A DNA stretch of 64,000 nt, from NCBI GenBank assembly GCA_003415625.1, contig PYIU01000009.1, positions 682,001 to 746,000 on the forward strand. The letters are read 5' to 3'. This stretch comes from Aquanectria penicillioides. Its lineage: Eukaryota > Ascomycota > Sordariomycetes > Hypocreales > Nectriaceae. Positions within the stretch are counted from its first letter, which is position 1; the number at the start of each line of letters is the position of its first letter. Under the pieces are notes generated by a model. It saw only the letters and a program-made list of their open reading frames with translations. It ran no database searches and had not been told where the DNA came from. The position numbers were made by a program, and so were the translations under genes. Positions 1 through 14,973 of the stretch are shown piece by piece.

Positions 1-745
1 TAACCGAATTTGGCCATCTATCATTAATCAGTTAATGACAACTAATTTCATTAATTCAGCATCTGCTTATCTTGTTTGATAGGGTGTCGGAACCGGTCCC
101 TTTTCCGGAACCTAGCAGGGTACCTTTCCGACGCGGCGCCAACCTGTCTGCGGGATTAGTTTCATCACCGCAATCATTATCGCCCTGCGTATAGCTATTG
201 GCTCTCTGAGTTCCAGAGCCAGGCCCACCTTGCCGCAGCTATCTCATGCACTGTCGGAAAGCCGACCTGTTTCCTATTGCTTCCTAATATTTCCTGTTGA
301 ACCGACCGATCATCTGAGGTGATCTACCAGTTTAGGAAGTGGAGACATCACAGAAAGGGCGTGTGATTTCCAGTCCATGTCAATGCGGGGAGATTGAGAT
401 AAACATTTAGGCCATCTTGTTGACGTACAGTGCTTGTCCTATGGCTAAATCTGGAGTGGCTAACAATTCTCCCCGCTTTTGTCATCTTCCTTTGCGTAGG
501 AAATTGACCCTCAATCCAAAAGGGAACATTGAACAACACCACATTTCCAAAGCAAGAGACGGCTAAAAGTGGAACGAGTGTCAGATTAGGTATGTTGACC
601 TTGTGTGTGTGTGTATGTTTTCTCCAAGCGGCATTTCAATGGAAATTCTCCATCACAGATTTGACAGGGGGGTTCAAAACGCTGAAGTCATGATGTGATG
701 AAATGTGTGTTATTCCCAGTCTATTTATTTCCTGAATTCTATTGA
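1..745. other. intergenic, no gene seen
   Basis: I see no supportable gene. The short open frames here have no recognisable family or codon pattern. A short TG dinucleotide run lies near 600-615. The right part is the 3' flank of the decarboxylase gene on the minus strand. Confidence 0.6.
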
Positions 746-2781
<2,036 letters not shown>

Positions 2782-4009
2782 CTAACAATGGTGTTTCCCT
2801 CTCTTGCAATGCTTGGTCGCATTCTTGAGTGCTTCAATAGCCCCATCATAGGCCGGATGGCGGCTAAAATCTGCAAACCACAAAAGAGCCGCACCTTGGC
2901 CTGCAAATACTGCGGGAACCCAGCTAAACGGGTCATAGAAATCCCAAATTGTGATTCCAACGCAAGCATCAACTTGAGCACAAGCACCAACCGACTTTGG
3001 TATCGATGTCAGCTTATGAACAGGGTGGGGGGTAGTATTAGGAAGTCTCGTTAGGGGCAGCTCACATTCTTATACGCTTCTTTTTGCCAGGCCAGATTTG
3101 TCTCATTAGCAGGCAACACCAGTCTCACATCCAACTCAGTAAGCGCCACTTCAACGCCTACCTCTTCGTAACTCTTCATCACTGCAATTTGAGCATCCAG
3201 GCTTGGGGCCTGGTGAGCAATAAGATGTGCTTGCATTCCGATGCCGTCGACCTTGATACCTTCTTCTTGAAGCATTTTTACAATGCGAATTGCTCCCTGG
3301 GACTTGGCACTGGGGGATTCGAGGTTGTAATCGTTGTAGTACAATTTTGCATTTGGGTCGGCTTTCGCAGCTTCCCGGAATGCAATTTTGATGTATTCTT
3401 CTCCGAGAACCTTGTAGAAGATGGATTCTCGGTACGTTCCATCTTCGTTGAGAGCCTCGTTGACGACATCCCACGCATAGCAGCGCCCTCGCCAATGGCC
3501 AGCAACCTTTTGAACATGCCTCTTGATGGCTTCCCTCAATGTCTTGGGCGTCCATTCTGTGGATTCAACCCAGGAAGCCAATTGGGAATGCCAGACCAAT
3601 GCATGGCATCGCAGGTACTGGCCATTCTTGGCGGCAATTGCAGAGACAATCTCACCCTCCGTAAAATTAAAACGACCAGGTTCAGGCTCAACAAACGTCC
3701 ACTAGGAAGGTTAGCTCTGGAAACACCACAAGGGGAGAAAACTGAGCTTGAAACATATCAAATTGTCGAGCTAACCTTTTGGCCATTTGTTGGCGTTGTC
3801 TGCCCAAACTCGTTCGTGTTCCTCAAGATAGCATTATATCGTGGGTATGCCTCCTCATAACCAGCACGTTCTCGCTGGCCTGGTGAGTCTGTGGCTGCGC
3901 CAAAATATTTGAGTCCCGCCTTCCTGGCCCAGAAGTTTAGTTGAGCCGAGGAAAATGGGAAAGATGACACGAAAACGTAGAGGATGAGCCGGTGGAACAA
4001 CATGGTCAA
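2782..4009 (-). CDS. secreted GH10 endo-1,4-beta-xylanase
   Basis: Endo-beta-1,4-xylanase of glycoside hydrolase family 10, which cleaves plant xylan outside the cell. Three exons: 4009-3776, 3701-3066 and 2994-2782, giving 360 aa. Residues 1-22 (MTMLFHRLILYVFVSSFPFS) form a signal peptide, followed by the mature start LNFWARKAGLKYFGAATD. The acid/base Glu is in WDVVNEALNEDG and the nucleophile Glu is in ALTELDVRL. The last exon carries the conserved CVGITIWDFYDPFSW strand. There is no cellulose-binding module. The second intron uses an AAG acceptor. An upstream in-frame acceptor (ATAAG) would add six residues, but the shorter form fits family spacing better. The C-terminus ends in a short basic, Cys/His-containing tail, which is unusual but has no assigned role. 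Confidence 0.95.
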
Positions 4010-6012
4010 GGTTGTATCGGGGAGTGTTATTTACTCAGACATTGCAAGAAAGCCTTTTAGTGAGTGAGGATTGGGCATTTATACCAAACATCACTCAGTG
4101 GAGAACCGGTCCGGACACCGGAGGGTATCTCACGATGCTCCCCTAATAGGCTATATTGAGATTATTTAGAGTTGGTTTTGCAGCCAATTATTCACACTAA
4201 AATCAACAACATGGAGACAATGCCTCTTCAGGTACGGCTCTCGGCTTTCCATTTACCACTTCCGGGGTGCGGGGTCGTGAATCTGCCGATTTCTCGTGCG
4301 CGGGGAAGAAGTGGTTGATTTTGCCGGCTTGGCGATGGATGAGATCTTCACACTCAAAGCGCAAATGATCCTTTTTTTCAAGTTTCCTAGAAATGGATAA
4401 AAAGCCCAACACTATTACCCGACTTCACAATACTGGTCAAATACGAACAACGGCGGTTGATCAAAAGTTCATCTTCAATAATTGGTTTGCAATTTGATAG
4501 AAAGATCCGTGCCAATATGCAACTGCAAGATCCGATTAGCCGACATGTCGGTTTTACCCCGCGTGTTTTGCCTGAAATTCTGCAGCATCGCCAACTCTAG
4601 GGTATCCCAGAGCTCATGGTCACACCACGGGTGGAAACGACATCAGGATGCACAGTGATTCTAACGAGACATGAAATTTTATTAAATCAATATTCTTGAC
4701 ATTTTTGGAGGTCAAAGGTTTTAAATTATGAGTGGATGACTTATAAAACAATCAACAGTTCCTAATCGACATGTATGAGTCGGTCTCGGAACAAGTGGGT
4801 AGGCACATCTCGTTAGATCGAACTGCTCCTTGGGAAAATATGTTCATAAATAATGCCCAAGAACTTTCTCTTTCTTTTGTTCCTTAAGTGAAAGCTAAAT
4901 AACTGATACTGTTGCACGAAATCAAATATAGCCAACCAATAATAAGCAAGTTCATGCACACCTATAACTGACTCTCTTAAGATCGCTGGGCATTTAGATT
5001 CGAATGGACATCCCCGTACGGGTGCTCGTTTTAAGTTCTTTCATTAATGCCTACTCATGCATGATTTATAGAAAGAGGCCTGAAAATGCACAAAATGGCT
5101 TGATTTTGGGTAATGCCTCGCGATATGAAGTGATATATTTATCCCCTGTGAATAGTGCCGGCCAACCCATGGATGCATTCAAGGAGCGTAAGAAGAATGA
5201 TTCTAGCCACGCTGCAGACACTCTCGTTGACTTGGAAGATGGCCCATCGGCGTTATTATTATATTTACAGCTAATAAGATAACATCACACAATACCAGTT
5301 TCGGCATGGAACCTGTGGAACCTTTTACGGAGTGACGCAAGGTGGGGGTTGGAGCCTCACAGACCCAAATCTTCGCTTCTAGATTTTGGATTGGGAAAAC
5401 ACCAAACGCCGAAGGAGTATTATGCTTAGAATAAGGTTGCGTGAGTGATTCCGTTTTGGGGATTTTAATTTTACGTCATCCTCGGGAGCACCAGGAGTTT
5501 GGAAAAAAAAAAAACTGTCTTATCTTTTGCAAAGAGGCGCCGGTTAGTCAAAAGGGGGCCAGCAAATTGGTGCGCGTCCATCTCCCCTATGAGCACGCAC
5601 GTTCCATAATGTATCCACTTTGGCACCCATCAAACCCTGCAAGCCAGGTTGAACCTGGCCGGAAGACTCGGGTTGAAAGTGGAATTGTCTATTATACCCT
5701 GTGCTTTTTGTCACATGCCAAATTGGTCCAGCAGCCCATGAATATACCTAAAAGTAGACCCTCAAGCATCAGCAAAGTCTCCCTCGGCTTCCCTCCCAGC
5801 AAGTCGGGTGATATGATGAAGTTGGCTGTGGTGGATCTGTGACGTGGTTACGGGACGGAGCGGATTCAAACTAACAGAGCAATCATCAGGCGAGGCGCAA
5901 TAATCACGTTACTGTCCAGGGCCCGATCCAAAGAAGGCCTGCCGTTCTTGCCGAAAAGTCCGATCGGACTCATTTTGATAGATAGTATAAAAGATAACTG
6001 ATCTGCACCAAG
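4010..6012. other. intergenic between divergent xylanase and MFS genes
   Basis: Two kilobases with no supportable gene. The region is AT-rich in 4.6-5.3 kb. The xylanase and the transporter are transcribed away from each other, so both promoters lie here. The short frames in it have no family resemblance. Confidence 0.55.
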
Positions 6013-7911
6013 ATGAAGAATCCTGGTGTTTTTGGGGGTACCAATTCAAGTCGACACCAGAGACCCATCGAGATGTTTTTCGATTCAGGCCACAAGATGC
6101 AAAAGGAAAAGCCCGTGACCCCACCGGACACTGGGCTCAACGCATCTCCCTTTTCAATGAGCGATGATGATACTCTTGGTCCAGGACCAAAACGCTTGCC
6201 CTTTTGGCGTCTTCTTACCGACCATGCCCGTGTTAATGACGCCGTATCAAGCCACGAGTACCGAGGAAAAGGAACGACCGAGGACCCCTATATCATTACT
6301 TGGATACACGATGATGTCGGAAACCCATTTAACTGGCCCCGGTGGTTGCGATGGATGATCACCATGACTTCAGCGGTTACATGTTTTGGTGTTGCATTCA
6401 GCTCCAGTGCATACACGGGTTAGTCTACGCTGGTCAGCGGCCAAAGGAGAAGCAGAAGGCTGACCGAAAAACCTTTTTACCAGGAACTATGCGGGAACTC
6501 ATGATCCACTTTGAAGCCAGCCAAACACTGATTACAGGAGGTGTTTCGCTATACGTCTTAGGATTTGCTCTTGGCCCCCTGCTCTGGGCCCCCCTTTCTG
6601 AGATTTATGGCCGTCAAGTCATCTTCTTCTTCAGTTATGGAGCGTACGCCGTGTTCAGTGCAGCCTGCACCGCCGACAACGGGGTGGCAACCCTACTAGT
6701 GCTACGATTCTTCGCAGGTGCATTCGGCTCTTCGACTCTTACCAACGCTGGTGGCGTTATTTCAGATGTGTTTGAGGCGAACGAGCGAAGTCTTGCAATG
6801 GGAGTCTTTTCGCTTGCGCCTGCCATGGGCCCGACCTTGGGCCCATTCATTGGTGGATATCTTGGTTCAGATAAGGGATGGAAATGGGTAAGTTGTGCCA
6901 TCAATGTTTTAAAGATGCAAGTTTCAGGCAAGGCTAACAGGCAGGAAAAGGTCATGGGTTTGATGTCCATTCTGGCAGGTGTTGCGTGGATCTTGGGCTT
7001 TGCCATGGTGCCCGAGACTTACGCCCCAGTCATTCTCGAGAAGCGCGCCAAGCTTCTTTCCAGCCAGTCAGGAAAGGTCTACAAAACAGAACTCGAGGTG
7101 CAAGGAGGCCAGCAATCCGCTTTCAATATCCTGAAAAAGGCTCTGGTACGCCCTTGGGCCCTCCTGTTCGCGGAGCCCATCGTCTTCATCCTTTCGCTCT
7201 ACACTGCCATCGTCTACGGGACATTGTACCTCCTCTTTGGAGCATACCCTGTCGTATTTCAACTCGAGAGAGGCTGGTCTCCAGGTAAAGGTGGCCTGGC
7301 CTTCCTCGGTGTTGCAGTTGGCATGTTTTCTGCCATCCCAGCTGTCGGAGCAATCAACATGTGGTATGTTGGAAAGGCGACCAAGTCTCCAGATGGAAAG
7401 CTCGCACCCGAATACCGTCTGCCAGGAGGCATGATTGGCGGGATCTCTCTCCCAATTGGCATGTTTTGGTTCGCCTGGTAAGTGTGTCGATGACAACTGT
7501 AAATTGGATGATTTTTAACGTCTTATGTCATACAGGACCTCGTACACCTACATTCATTGGATGTCGCCTGTTGCGGCTGGAGTTCCCTTCGGATTCGGCA
7601 TGACCTTGATTTTTACCTCAGTCTTCAGTTACCTCATCGACTCCTACACCATCTACTCTGCGTCGGCACTGGCGGCGAACACAGTTCTCAGATCACTATT
7701 CGGCGCCGCCTTCCCCATGTTCACCAGGCAAATGTACGATAAACTCGGGACGCAGTGGGCCAGCTCAGTTCCAGCCTTCCTCGCCCTGGCTTGCACCCCG
7801 ATGCCCTTTATTCTTTTTAGATACGGACCTGCCATCCGCAAGAGATGCAAGTATGCGGCTCGTGCCGCCGCGGCTGCTGCTACCGAAGCAGAAGACGCAC
7901 CAAGAAACTAG
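6013..7911 (+). CDS. MFS transporter, DHA1 drug:H+ antiporter type
   Basis: Plasma-membrane major facilitator transporter of the fungal DHA1 (12-helix drug:proton antiporter) type. Four exons: 6013-6418, 6484-6887, 6945-7477 and 7536-7911, giving 572 aa. The hydrophilic N-terminus of about 105 residues has GNPFNWPRWLRW just before helix 1. The motif-A loop after helix 2 reads LSEIYGRQ. Helices 4-5 contain the RFFAGAFGSS and APAMGPTLGPFIGG motif-C-like stretch. The second intron falls before helix 6, and VPETYAPVILEKRA marks the central loop typical of this group. The C-terminus is Ala-rich and basic. The substrate is unknown, since relatives export toxins or carry polyamines and other small molecules. 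The gene looks intact. Confidence 0.93.
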
Positions 7912-8189
7912 ATGCCAGAGATTCGCATCAACCAAAAAAAAAAAAAAGAAATCATAAACATATAGAACAATACTGGATATGGGGACACAACATATAATGA
8001 AATAGGGGAAACACAACAGTGTCATAAAACTACATAGATATCTTAGAACATGCTAATTGGGGCTCAAGGCCATTTGATAGATCAATAAATCACAAGATTG
8101 AAACTTTCATTTATCGTTCTTGGATGTGAAGCTGTGTCAGAACCCAATACCTTGACTGGCATAGCCGAAAGCAAGAACCAGGATCGGCG

Positions 8190-8229
<40 letters not shown>

Positions 8230-9566
8230 ACCGCGTGAGCTTTGCTACCTGGATCGGAGTCAGTCTTGATTACGCGTTTGGACCTTTAGCGGCCCAATTA
8301 ATCGTGTGATGGGGCTCTGTCGGACTCTAAACAAGCCCGAAATCATCGACAGCTGCGTGGCGAGAAGATGCAGGAAGTCAGCACAGTGGGCTGACCGTGC
8401 CCGACAGATTATGCACAAAATCTCTTGGCGCCTGGGCGCCGGGGTGGCTGAGGCTTATTTTCAGGGGACTTTTGTATCCGTCTTTTTCGATATTCGGTTT
8501 CTTTCCTTGGTATCACGACGGCATTTTTACGCAAATTTGTATAGATTACTTTGGTTTTATTTCCTTCATATTTCTTTGATTGTCTTGGCCGTAGATCCAT
8601 AAATTTCCAATGCCAGATTCCCAAAGATCCGCTATCTAGATTTAAGAGCCTCAGAACTCTTGGCTAGATGAGGTGATTCCTGGTGGGAAAGCTCGCCACC
8701 TTATCAACATCATCACGCCTGTGGCCCTGACCACCTCGGAGTGAGATGACAGACACTGTTCAAAACGGAAGGTAGCCGCAAGAAAAATAGAAGACGTCAC
8801 GGAATTTCATGAGCCAACAAACAAAAGTGTGCGTTGACGAGAACCACCATCCAGTCGCTGGTGGAGGATGAACATCCTAGTCACCGCTTTCTCAGTTGCG
8901 CATCTGTCAGTAAGCCAGGAGTTTCAAGAGCCGATCTCTACTCCCGGTTTTCTCTTGTCCATGAAGCAGGGAACTGTACGTTTAGACGGCCTATCAAGCG
9001 TTGGCGGCTCTGCTCAGCTCTCACGACCACAATCAATGTTGCCCTCCAAACACGAGATGGCGACGATTATCCATGTTCACACCCACGACTTAAGATTCAG
9101 AAATGTCGTCATGCGCTGCAGCTCTCGTACGCACACATGCCACTGGTGCTCCCGAATTGTGGTGTGCCCCTGTCCAAAATTAGTCGGCCGAGTTCGTCCC
9201 TGACCGTAGCGGCGTGGGTCGACCTCGGCTCTATGTGGGTCCACGATCCCTGTTACACGACCGAGGTGCCGAGGCCGGGTTTGTCGTTGACATCTTACAT
9301 TCACACCCCGAGTCCATCACCAGGTCTGATTGTCCCCGGATTTCGTGAACTATCATCCGTTGGAGAGATCTTGGTGTTCCCTTTTGGATTTTTTGCCGAG
9401 TTATTGTGCTTGTGCACGAGGAGTCGTTCAACTTTTTGACTGGCAGTGGCATGTACAAATATCTGTATTCAGCTGGTGAAGGAGGTCTGAAGCCGTTATC
9501 GCAATCGAATTGCACACTGTCATTCCATATACCATCGACAAATTCAATAGATTCTCCAACCTCGAA
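7912..9566. other. intergenic with long A tract, no gene seen
   Basis: An A14 tract follows the transporter stop and an A32 tract lies at 8195-8226. An open frame of about 200 codons at 8834-9439 has no recognisable domain, needs a non-ATG start and is crossed by open frames on both strands, so I do not call it. Confidence 0.5.
8195..8226. repeat. poly(A) homopolymer, 32 bases
   Basis: An uninterrupted run of 32 A. It could be simple slippage or the tail of a retroposed sequence. I see no open frame upstream that would mark an element and no clear target-site duplication. Confidence 0.85.
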
Positions 9567-10564
9567 ATGTCTGCAGCACCATCGCCGCCAGCTTCGTATT
9601 CGTCCCTCTCGTTGACGGACATCTCCGTCTCTCATGTCCCTGAAAGTTCCCCAACCGCGACCAAAGTCATCGTTATAACATTGAACCGACCAAAAAAGTA
9701 CAATGCTGTCACCGAGAATCTACTTAATGAGATTGAAACCGTCTACAACCTGGTCAATGTAGACGACCGAGTCCGCGCTATTGTTTTGACCGGTGCCGGC
9801 AAGGCCTTTTGCGCCGGCGCTGATCTAGAGATTGGTTTCGGTGGGCTTCTAGCCCATAAAGAGACCGAGGAATCAGCGCAGAGATTCAGAGACCAGTATG
9901 CTTCACAGCTGAGATGATGAAATTTACCCCCTACTAACCCGTAATTAGAGGAGGCAGGGCTGCCCTGCTCATTGCCCGTTGCCCAAAGCCAACCATCGTC
10001 GCAATCAACGGCTCAGCTGTTGGAGTCGGGCTTACTCTCACTCTCCCCGCTGCAATCCGTGTTGCTTGCTCCGATGCAAAGATCGGAATGCCATTTTCCC
10101 GACGTGGACTTACGATGGAATCTTGTAGCGCCTTCTTCCTGCCACGCCTTATTGGGCTATCCAAAGCCATGCATCTAACTACGACGGGAAATACGTATCA
10201 AGCCTCGGACCCACTGCTCAGTGGACTCTTCTCTGAAGTCCTTCCTACTCCCCAAGATACAGTTGCACATGCAATTGCTCTGGCCTCCGACATAGCGGAG
10301 AATACTTCAATCATGAGCACGAAGTTGATGCGGGACATGATGCTCTATTGCCCCTCGACACCAGAGGAAACCCACGTGCTTGATTCGAGAACCTTTCTTT
10401 CTACAATCGGCACCCAAGACAACATGGAAGGGATAAAGAGTTTCATGCAAAAGAGAAAGCCAAACTTTGGTGGCACGATTGATGCAAAGCAATTTCCATT
10501 CTGGCCATGGTGGAATGAGGAGACAGGACAAGAAGGAAAGTCCAAAGCAAAGGCAAAAATTTGA
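9567..10564 (+). CDS. enoyl-CoA hydratase/isomerase family protein
   Basis: Crotonase-fold enzyme, probably acting on acyl-CoA in beta-oxidation or side-chain degradation. Two exons, 9567-9895 and 9949-10564, give 314 aa. The 53-nt intron has a CTAAC branch site and a TAG acceptor, and joining restores RDQ-GGRAALLIARC. Oxyanion-hole segments are GAGKAFCAGADLEIGFGG and INGSAVGVGLTL. The candidate catalytic Glu lies in SRRGLTMESCSAFFLPR, where hydratases of this group carry RRGLxxE. The C-terminus (PFWPWWNEE... then Lys-rich) has no clear peroxisomal SKL signal; it ends KAKI. The start at 9567 was chosen because the upstream ATG at 9510 adds residues outside the family core. The gene lies 422 bp upstream of a co-oriented CTF1-like regulator. 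Confidence 0.92.
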
Positions 10565-10986
10565 CCGAAGGACAAAGGGGGTAGAGATCAAAGATGGATG
10601 GCGCCAAGCCCTTGGCCCAACAAATTGTGTACGCAGATAGAGACACCTTGGACTCATGTAGGAATATCTTGTGGCCAAGCGATCGACGGAGTAGCCTCCC
10701 CGGGCATAAATCTTCCCATTTTCAATAAAGTGTTGCATCCTTAATATGATCCCCGAATCAAACATGAAGCTACAAAGAAGAAGACTTGGCCCGCGTTCGT
10801 CCGGTGTCGTGGCACGGAGATTACATGTGACCGAGCCGCTGGGCGTCCCGACAAAAGCAGAGCCTCGGCTGAGCCGGCCCGCTTCAGTTAGGGAAGTACT
10901 CCACCTTCTACCCCAACATCCATCTAGTGCAGTCAGTCTCATCCCCAATTACACAACAGACTACAATCAAAATCATAATCATAATC
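10565..10986. other. short intergenic / regulator promoter
   Basis: This holds the 3' flank of the hydratase and the presumed promoter and leader of the regulator. An imperfect ATAATC repeat runs just before the regulator start codon. Nothing else is seen. Confidence 0.5.
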
Positions 10987-13460
10987 ATGCCTCTGGATCG
11001 CACATTCAAGCGAGCCGCCGTTGCATGTAAATCTTGCAACTCGCGGAAAGTGAGATGCACTGTCACATTGTCTGGCCCGCCGTGTGCCAACTGCTCTGTT
11101 GACGGCATACCCTGCGAGGTGAAGAGTCGCAAGCGACGGAGGTGAGACTTCATCGACGTGAACATGGTCACTTATGCATTCTAATCCAACTCGAGGAATT
11201 CCAACTTGCTGGCCGAGTCGCCTTATAATCAAAACGCCTGGCAAGGCCAAGGGCCCATTCTCTCAGCGCTAGAGCCAGAACCGAGGCCGTGTATTGTGGT
11301 ATCACCCAGTAGCAACAGTCCGGGGAATGGAGTATCTCCGGCTTCATGCCGTAATGACAGCCACTCAACTTCGTCACCGCACCCAGTGAGAAGAGCCACT
11401 GCGGAGCGTATGGCCCGTAACAATGAACGCCAGTCAAATCCGTCTCCAACAGTTGCAGAGTGTGCACCTACAGCAAGCCAGCATCCTGTTCAACCACAGT
11501 GCCCAGTCCTCGTAGAAGCTATTGAAGCCACCCCCACTCAATCTTCTGTTTCTTCAGCTACGCCCCAAGACAGTTCAGCGTATGCTGAAGCATTAGAACA
11601 TGTTGAAAATGATGCGAGTGGAGTCCCATTCTACCCTGGTAAGCTACCTCGCCCCCCAATTGCCCTTTTGATGCCACGCACGTGCTTCGTGTGCAAGAAT
11701 GACGACTGATTGCCCCATTCAGGTGATAAACGAGGTCCAGCTTTTGTTATCGACATCTGCGAACCCCACAGGTCTCCGAAAAGCAAACACTTCTTCGTTC
11801 CAATGCCTTCAATTCAGTCAATGGAACCAGAAGATGCAAATTATCTTCGCTCAAAAGGCGTTTTCGCACTCCCTTCCGACCACATTCGAAGGAGCCTCGT
11901 ACACGCATACTTCCACCATGTACACCCTTTCTCGCCAATATTGGATGCCGGGGATTTCATTGAGAAATACGAGAAGGGTCATGTTAGCATCCTACTGTTG
12001 TGGAGCATGTTTATCGCATCTGCAAGCGTACGTGAAATTGATTAACGAATTAACATATGTTGACATGCTTGAATAGTTTCTAGATGAGGCCTTCTTCACA
12101 GATGACTTTTATCCCACGACGCTTGCACTCAAGCGAGCCGCGTATCAAAAGGCAAAAGTATGAAAGCGAACCACCTTTTAGTGCACACATACTAAGTGGC
12201 CCTCAGGCACTATACGATTTGGACTACGAGAAAGATAAGATGACATTGATCCAATCAGTATACTTGTTAAGCCATTATTACTCTAGCACCGATGACAGAA
12301 CTGGACCTTGGCATTGGAACGGTATCGCAATTAGCTTGGCTCATACCATAGGGCTTCACCGCCAACCAGCAGGAGGATCAACTTCTCATGAAGTCCAATC
12401 CCTTTGGCGTCGTATTTGGTGGTCGATATTCTGTCGCGAAACGTGGTTGTCCCTCGGACAAGGCCGGCCCATGCGAATTTCACTTGACGACTTCGATATA
12501 CACCTACCTGGATCGGACGATCTGAAAATCTTACTGTCAGATGCTAACACCGACATCCGCGGGAGTCTTCTCCCCGACGACATGTGCATATTATTCGACA
12601 TATGGCTCTGCTATGTGCGTGTGACAAGGGCTCTGGGTGTCATCCTGACCAAGAACTACACCACAAAGGGTCCTGATATTTCCAGGTCAGACCTTGAGAA
12701 CAGTGAGAATGAGATCCGATCTTGCTTTTGCATTCACATGGAAAATGCCAGGCGGAGCCAGGTTGTTGCGTCTCATCTCTACCAATTTAAGATATGCCTG
12801 CAGTAGGGAGGTCCCGGAGATTGCAAACAGCAAGTTACTAACACGCTTCCAGAGCTGTCATTATTGTACTCTATCGCCCTTTCCTTTGCGAGATTCCAGC
12901 CGCATTACCCAAGGAGGAGCAAGCATCATGGAGGTCGTTTGCCAGCCAGAAGGTCCGCATCGCTGCCTCGGAGGCAATAGGTGCCGTCAACTCAATGATG
13001 ACTGAGGATCTCATCAAGTTTTTCCATACCATTACGTATGAACCGGGAATAAATCTCAACAGTGAATGCATGTTGACAAATTCGCAGGCTTTTGGCTCTC
13101 GGAGCACCGATGCAGATCTATCTCCTAGAATCCACTTCCTCCAAGCCGATGACACGCCAGATGGGGAAGCATAACCTTGCTCTCTGTATGCTTGCATTGG
13201 ATGAACTTCGTAAATTATACATATCCGCCGACGTAGCCATGAAGCTATTTGAAAGGGCGCAGGCCAAAGTGGAGCAAAATATGAACCGTGAAAAGTCGCA
13301 GGTTTCAGAACCAAAAGAAGACACAGTCATTCCAAACCCGTCGGGCGAGAACTGGGCTCTTTTCGTTGAAGAATACGCCATGTCCGCCCCAGGTGTCTTT
13401 TCAGATTTTTGGACACCTTTTGCTGCCACATCATCGGAATTTGACCCTGATGTTACTTAG
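10987..13460 (+). CDS. Zn2Cys6 transcription factor, CTF1-beta-like
   Basis: Nuclear fungal regulator. Seven exons: 10987-11141, 11196-11638, 11723-12027, 12077-12157, 12207-12802, 12853-13035 and 13088-13460, giving 711 aa with every join in frame. The N-terminal binuclear zinc cluster is CKSCNSRKVRC followed by CANCSVDGIPC, spaced C-x2-C-x6-C-x8-C-x2-C-x6-C, with a basic linker KSRKRRR. A Ser/Pro/Thr-rich stretch follows. The fungal-specific regulatory domain runs from about residue 205 to 560 (HPFSPILDAGDF, ALYDLDYEKDKM, LWRRIWWSIFCRETWLSL, GRPMRISLDDFDI, AVIIVLYRPF). The cluster and middle domain resemble cutinase transcription factor 1-beta and related regulators of fatty-acid and cutin use. 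That fits the adjacent enoyl-CoA hydratase but is inference. The gene appears intact. Confidence 0.92.
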
Positions 13461-14973
13461 TGTGTGCAAATGAATACCATCGTGGATGATATCAGGCTAA
13501 TATAGACGCAGCACTGATTCCTGGCTTGATATTCAAAGCATGGATCAACAAGAATGGACGATTGGGAGTTTGGGGATATCTTGAATACTTGAATTCCAGA
13601 CTATTGCCTGACTGGTTTTAAAGACAAAAGACTTGATTTATTCTATGGCAAGATTATTAGCTGGTGGATCGCTATGGATATGATCTTCGAGTTGTCCCAA
13701 TCTTCCGCCGAGCATGACGGATGAATTCCTATTAAGAACGTTATTGCCATTCGCTAGATTGATGGTCGCAAACTTGCAGTGGCTTATTTGATATTACATC
13801 AGAAAGAAATGACTGGATGAATAAAGTGGGAGTAAAATACCTCGTTGGATCTTGATTTATGAAATGAGGGGGCCAATCGTTCAAACAAATTCCCAGTTCG
13901 ATTTGATGAATATTAATGATAATGCATGCCGTCGCTACTACTACAGATGAGCTATCTAGTCTCAACCTTTTGTTGAGATGTCGAAGGTGTTCCCTCAGGT
14001 GAAACAGACAACTATGAATACGACTTGACAACATGTAAATATGGCCAGTGCTGGTTTATGAACCGGGGCATCTTAGAGCCGCAAGACTAGGGAACTAATG
14101 ATACTTGCCAGGTTCCGATCCATAAGAGTCCTATCCTAACCTAAAAGTCCTACTAGCAGGAGTTGTACTAGTTGAGGCAGCCCCAGTAGGAATCAAAATA
14201 CTTGGTTTGAAAATGCTTCAAGGAAAGTATTATGTTAAGAAATAACAAAATCCAGCAAAGTCCACGAGGTTCAGAGCCGCTAAGAGCATCGCAGAAGCCA
14301 TGTTCTGGGTCGTACAGTGTAATGTTTGCTTCCGTTGGTATGGTTGCAATGTGCTTGGCGATTGTCTGTAATTGGGTTAGTCACGAAGCTGATTCAACGA
14401 TGTGTTCTAACAGGGAAAAGACTTGAGCTGCTCGCCACACCAGGGAGCCCGCAACATCGGCCACCTGCAACGCTGGGTGCTGGATTGATAAGCCTTACCA
14501 ACTCATACACTGACCTAGAAGTTGCATCAGACTCCCGAAAACGGTTTTGGCCCCCCTCCACATATTCAGCATCAGATCCTGGTGGCACGTAGCGAGCACT
14601 ATCAGATGCCTCCCCGCTACAATTTGATAAGGCTCGGATTTCTCTACGTACATGCTTATTTCCGTCCAAGGATACGTACACAAAGCGGGGATCTGACATC
14701 TGGCGTCGCATCGGAAGCACTGGAGATATTTCCTAAAATATTGCTTCATCCTTCAACACAAGCACGCCATTGTCACGGCTGGATGACTTGAACCCATGGC
14801 TTCATTTTCTTCAGCACACTAACCTAAATATTGTTAGTATCCAAACTTCCTCTGTCTCATTCCGTTCATGACAGAGTGGTACAGGGAATCTCAAAGACAA
14901 ACAGGCTGACGGTGTCAAGACAGACCACTCTGGCTGGCAAACCCAATGTGCAACTAAAGTCTAGTGATTAGCA
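13461..14973. other. intergenic, no gene seen
   Basis: Fifteen hundred bases with only short, unrelated open frames on both strands and no recognisable domain. The right end is the promoter side of the dipeptidase gene. Confidence 0.5.

Noticed and set aside
8834..9439. Open frame of about 200 codons before the enoyl-CoA hydratase
   Set aside because: No ATG start, no recognisable domain, Ser/Pro/Cys-rich composition, and competing frames on both strands.
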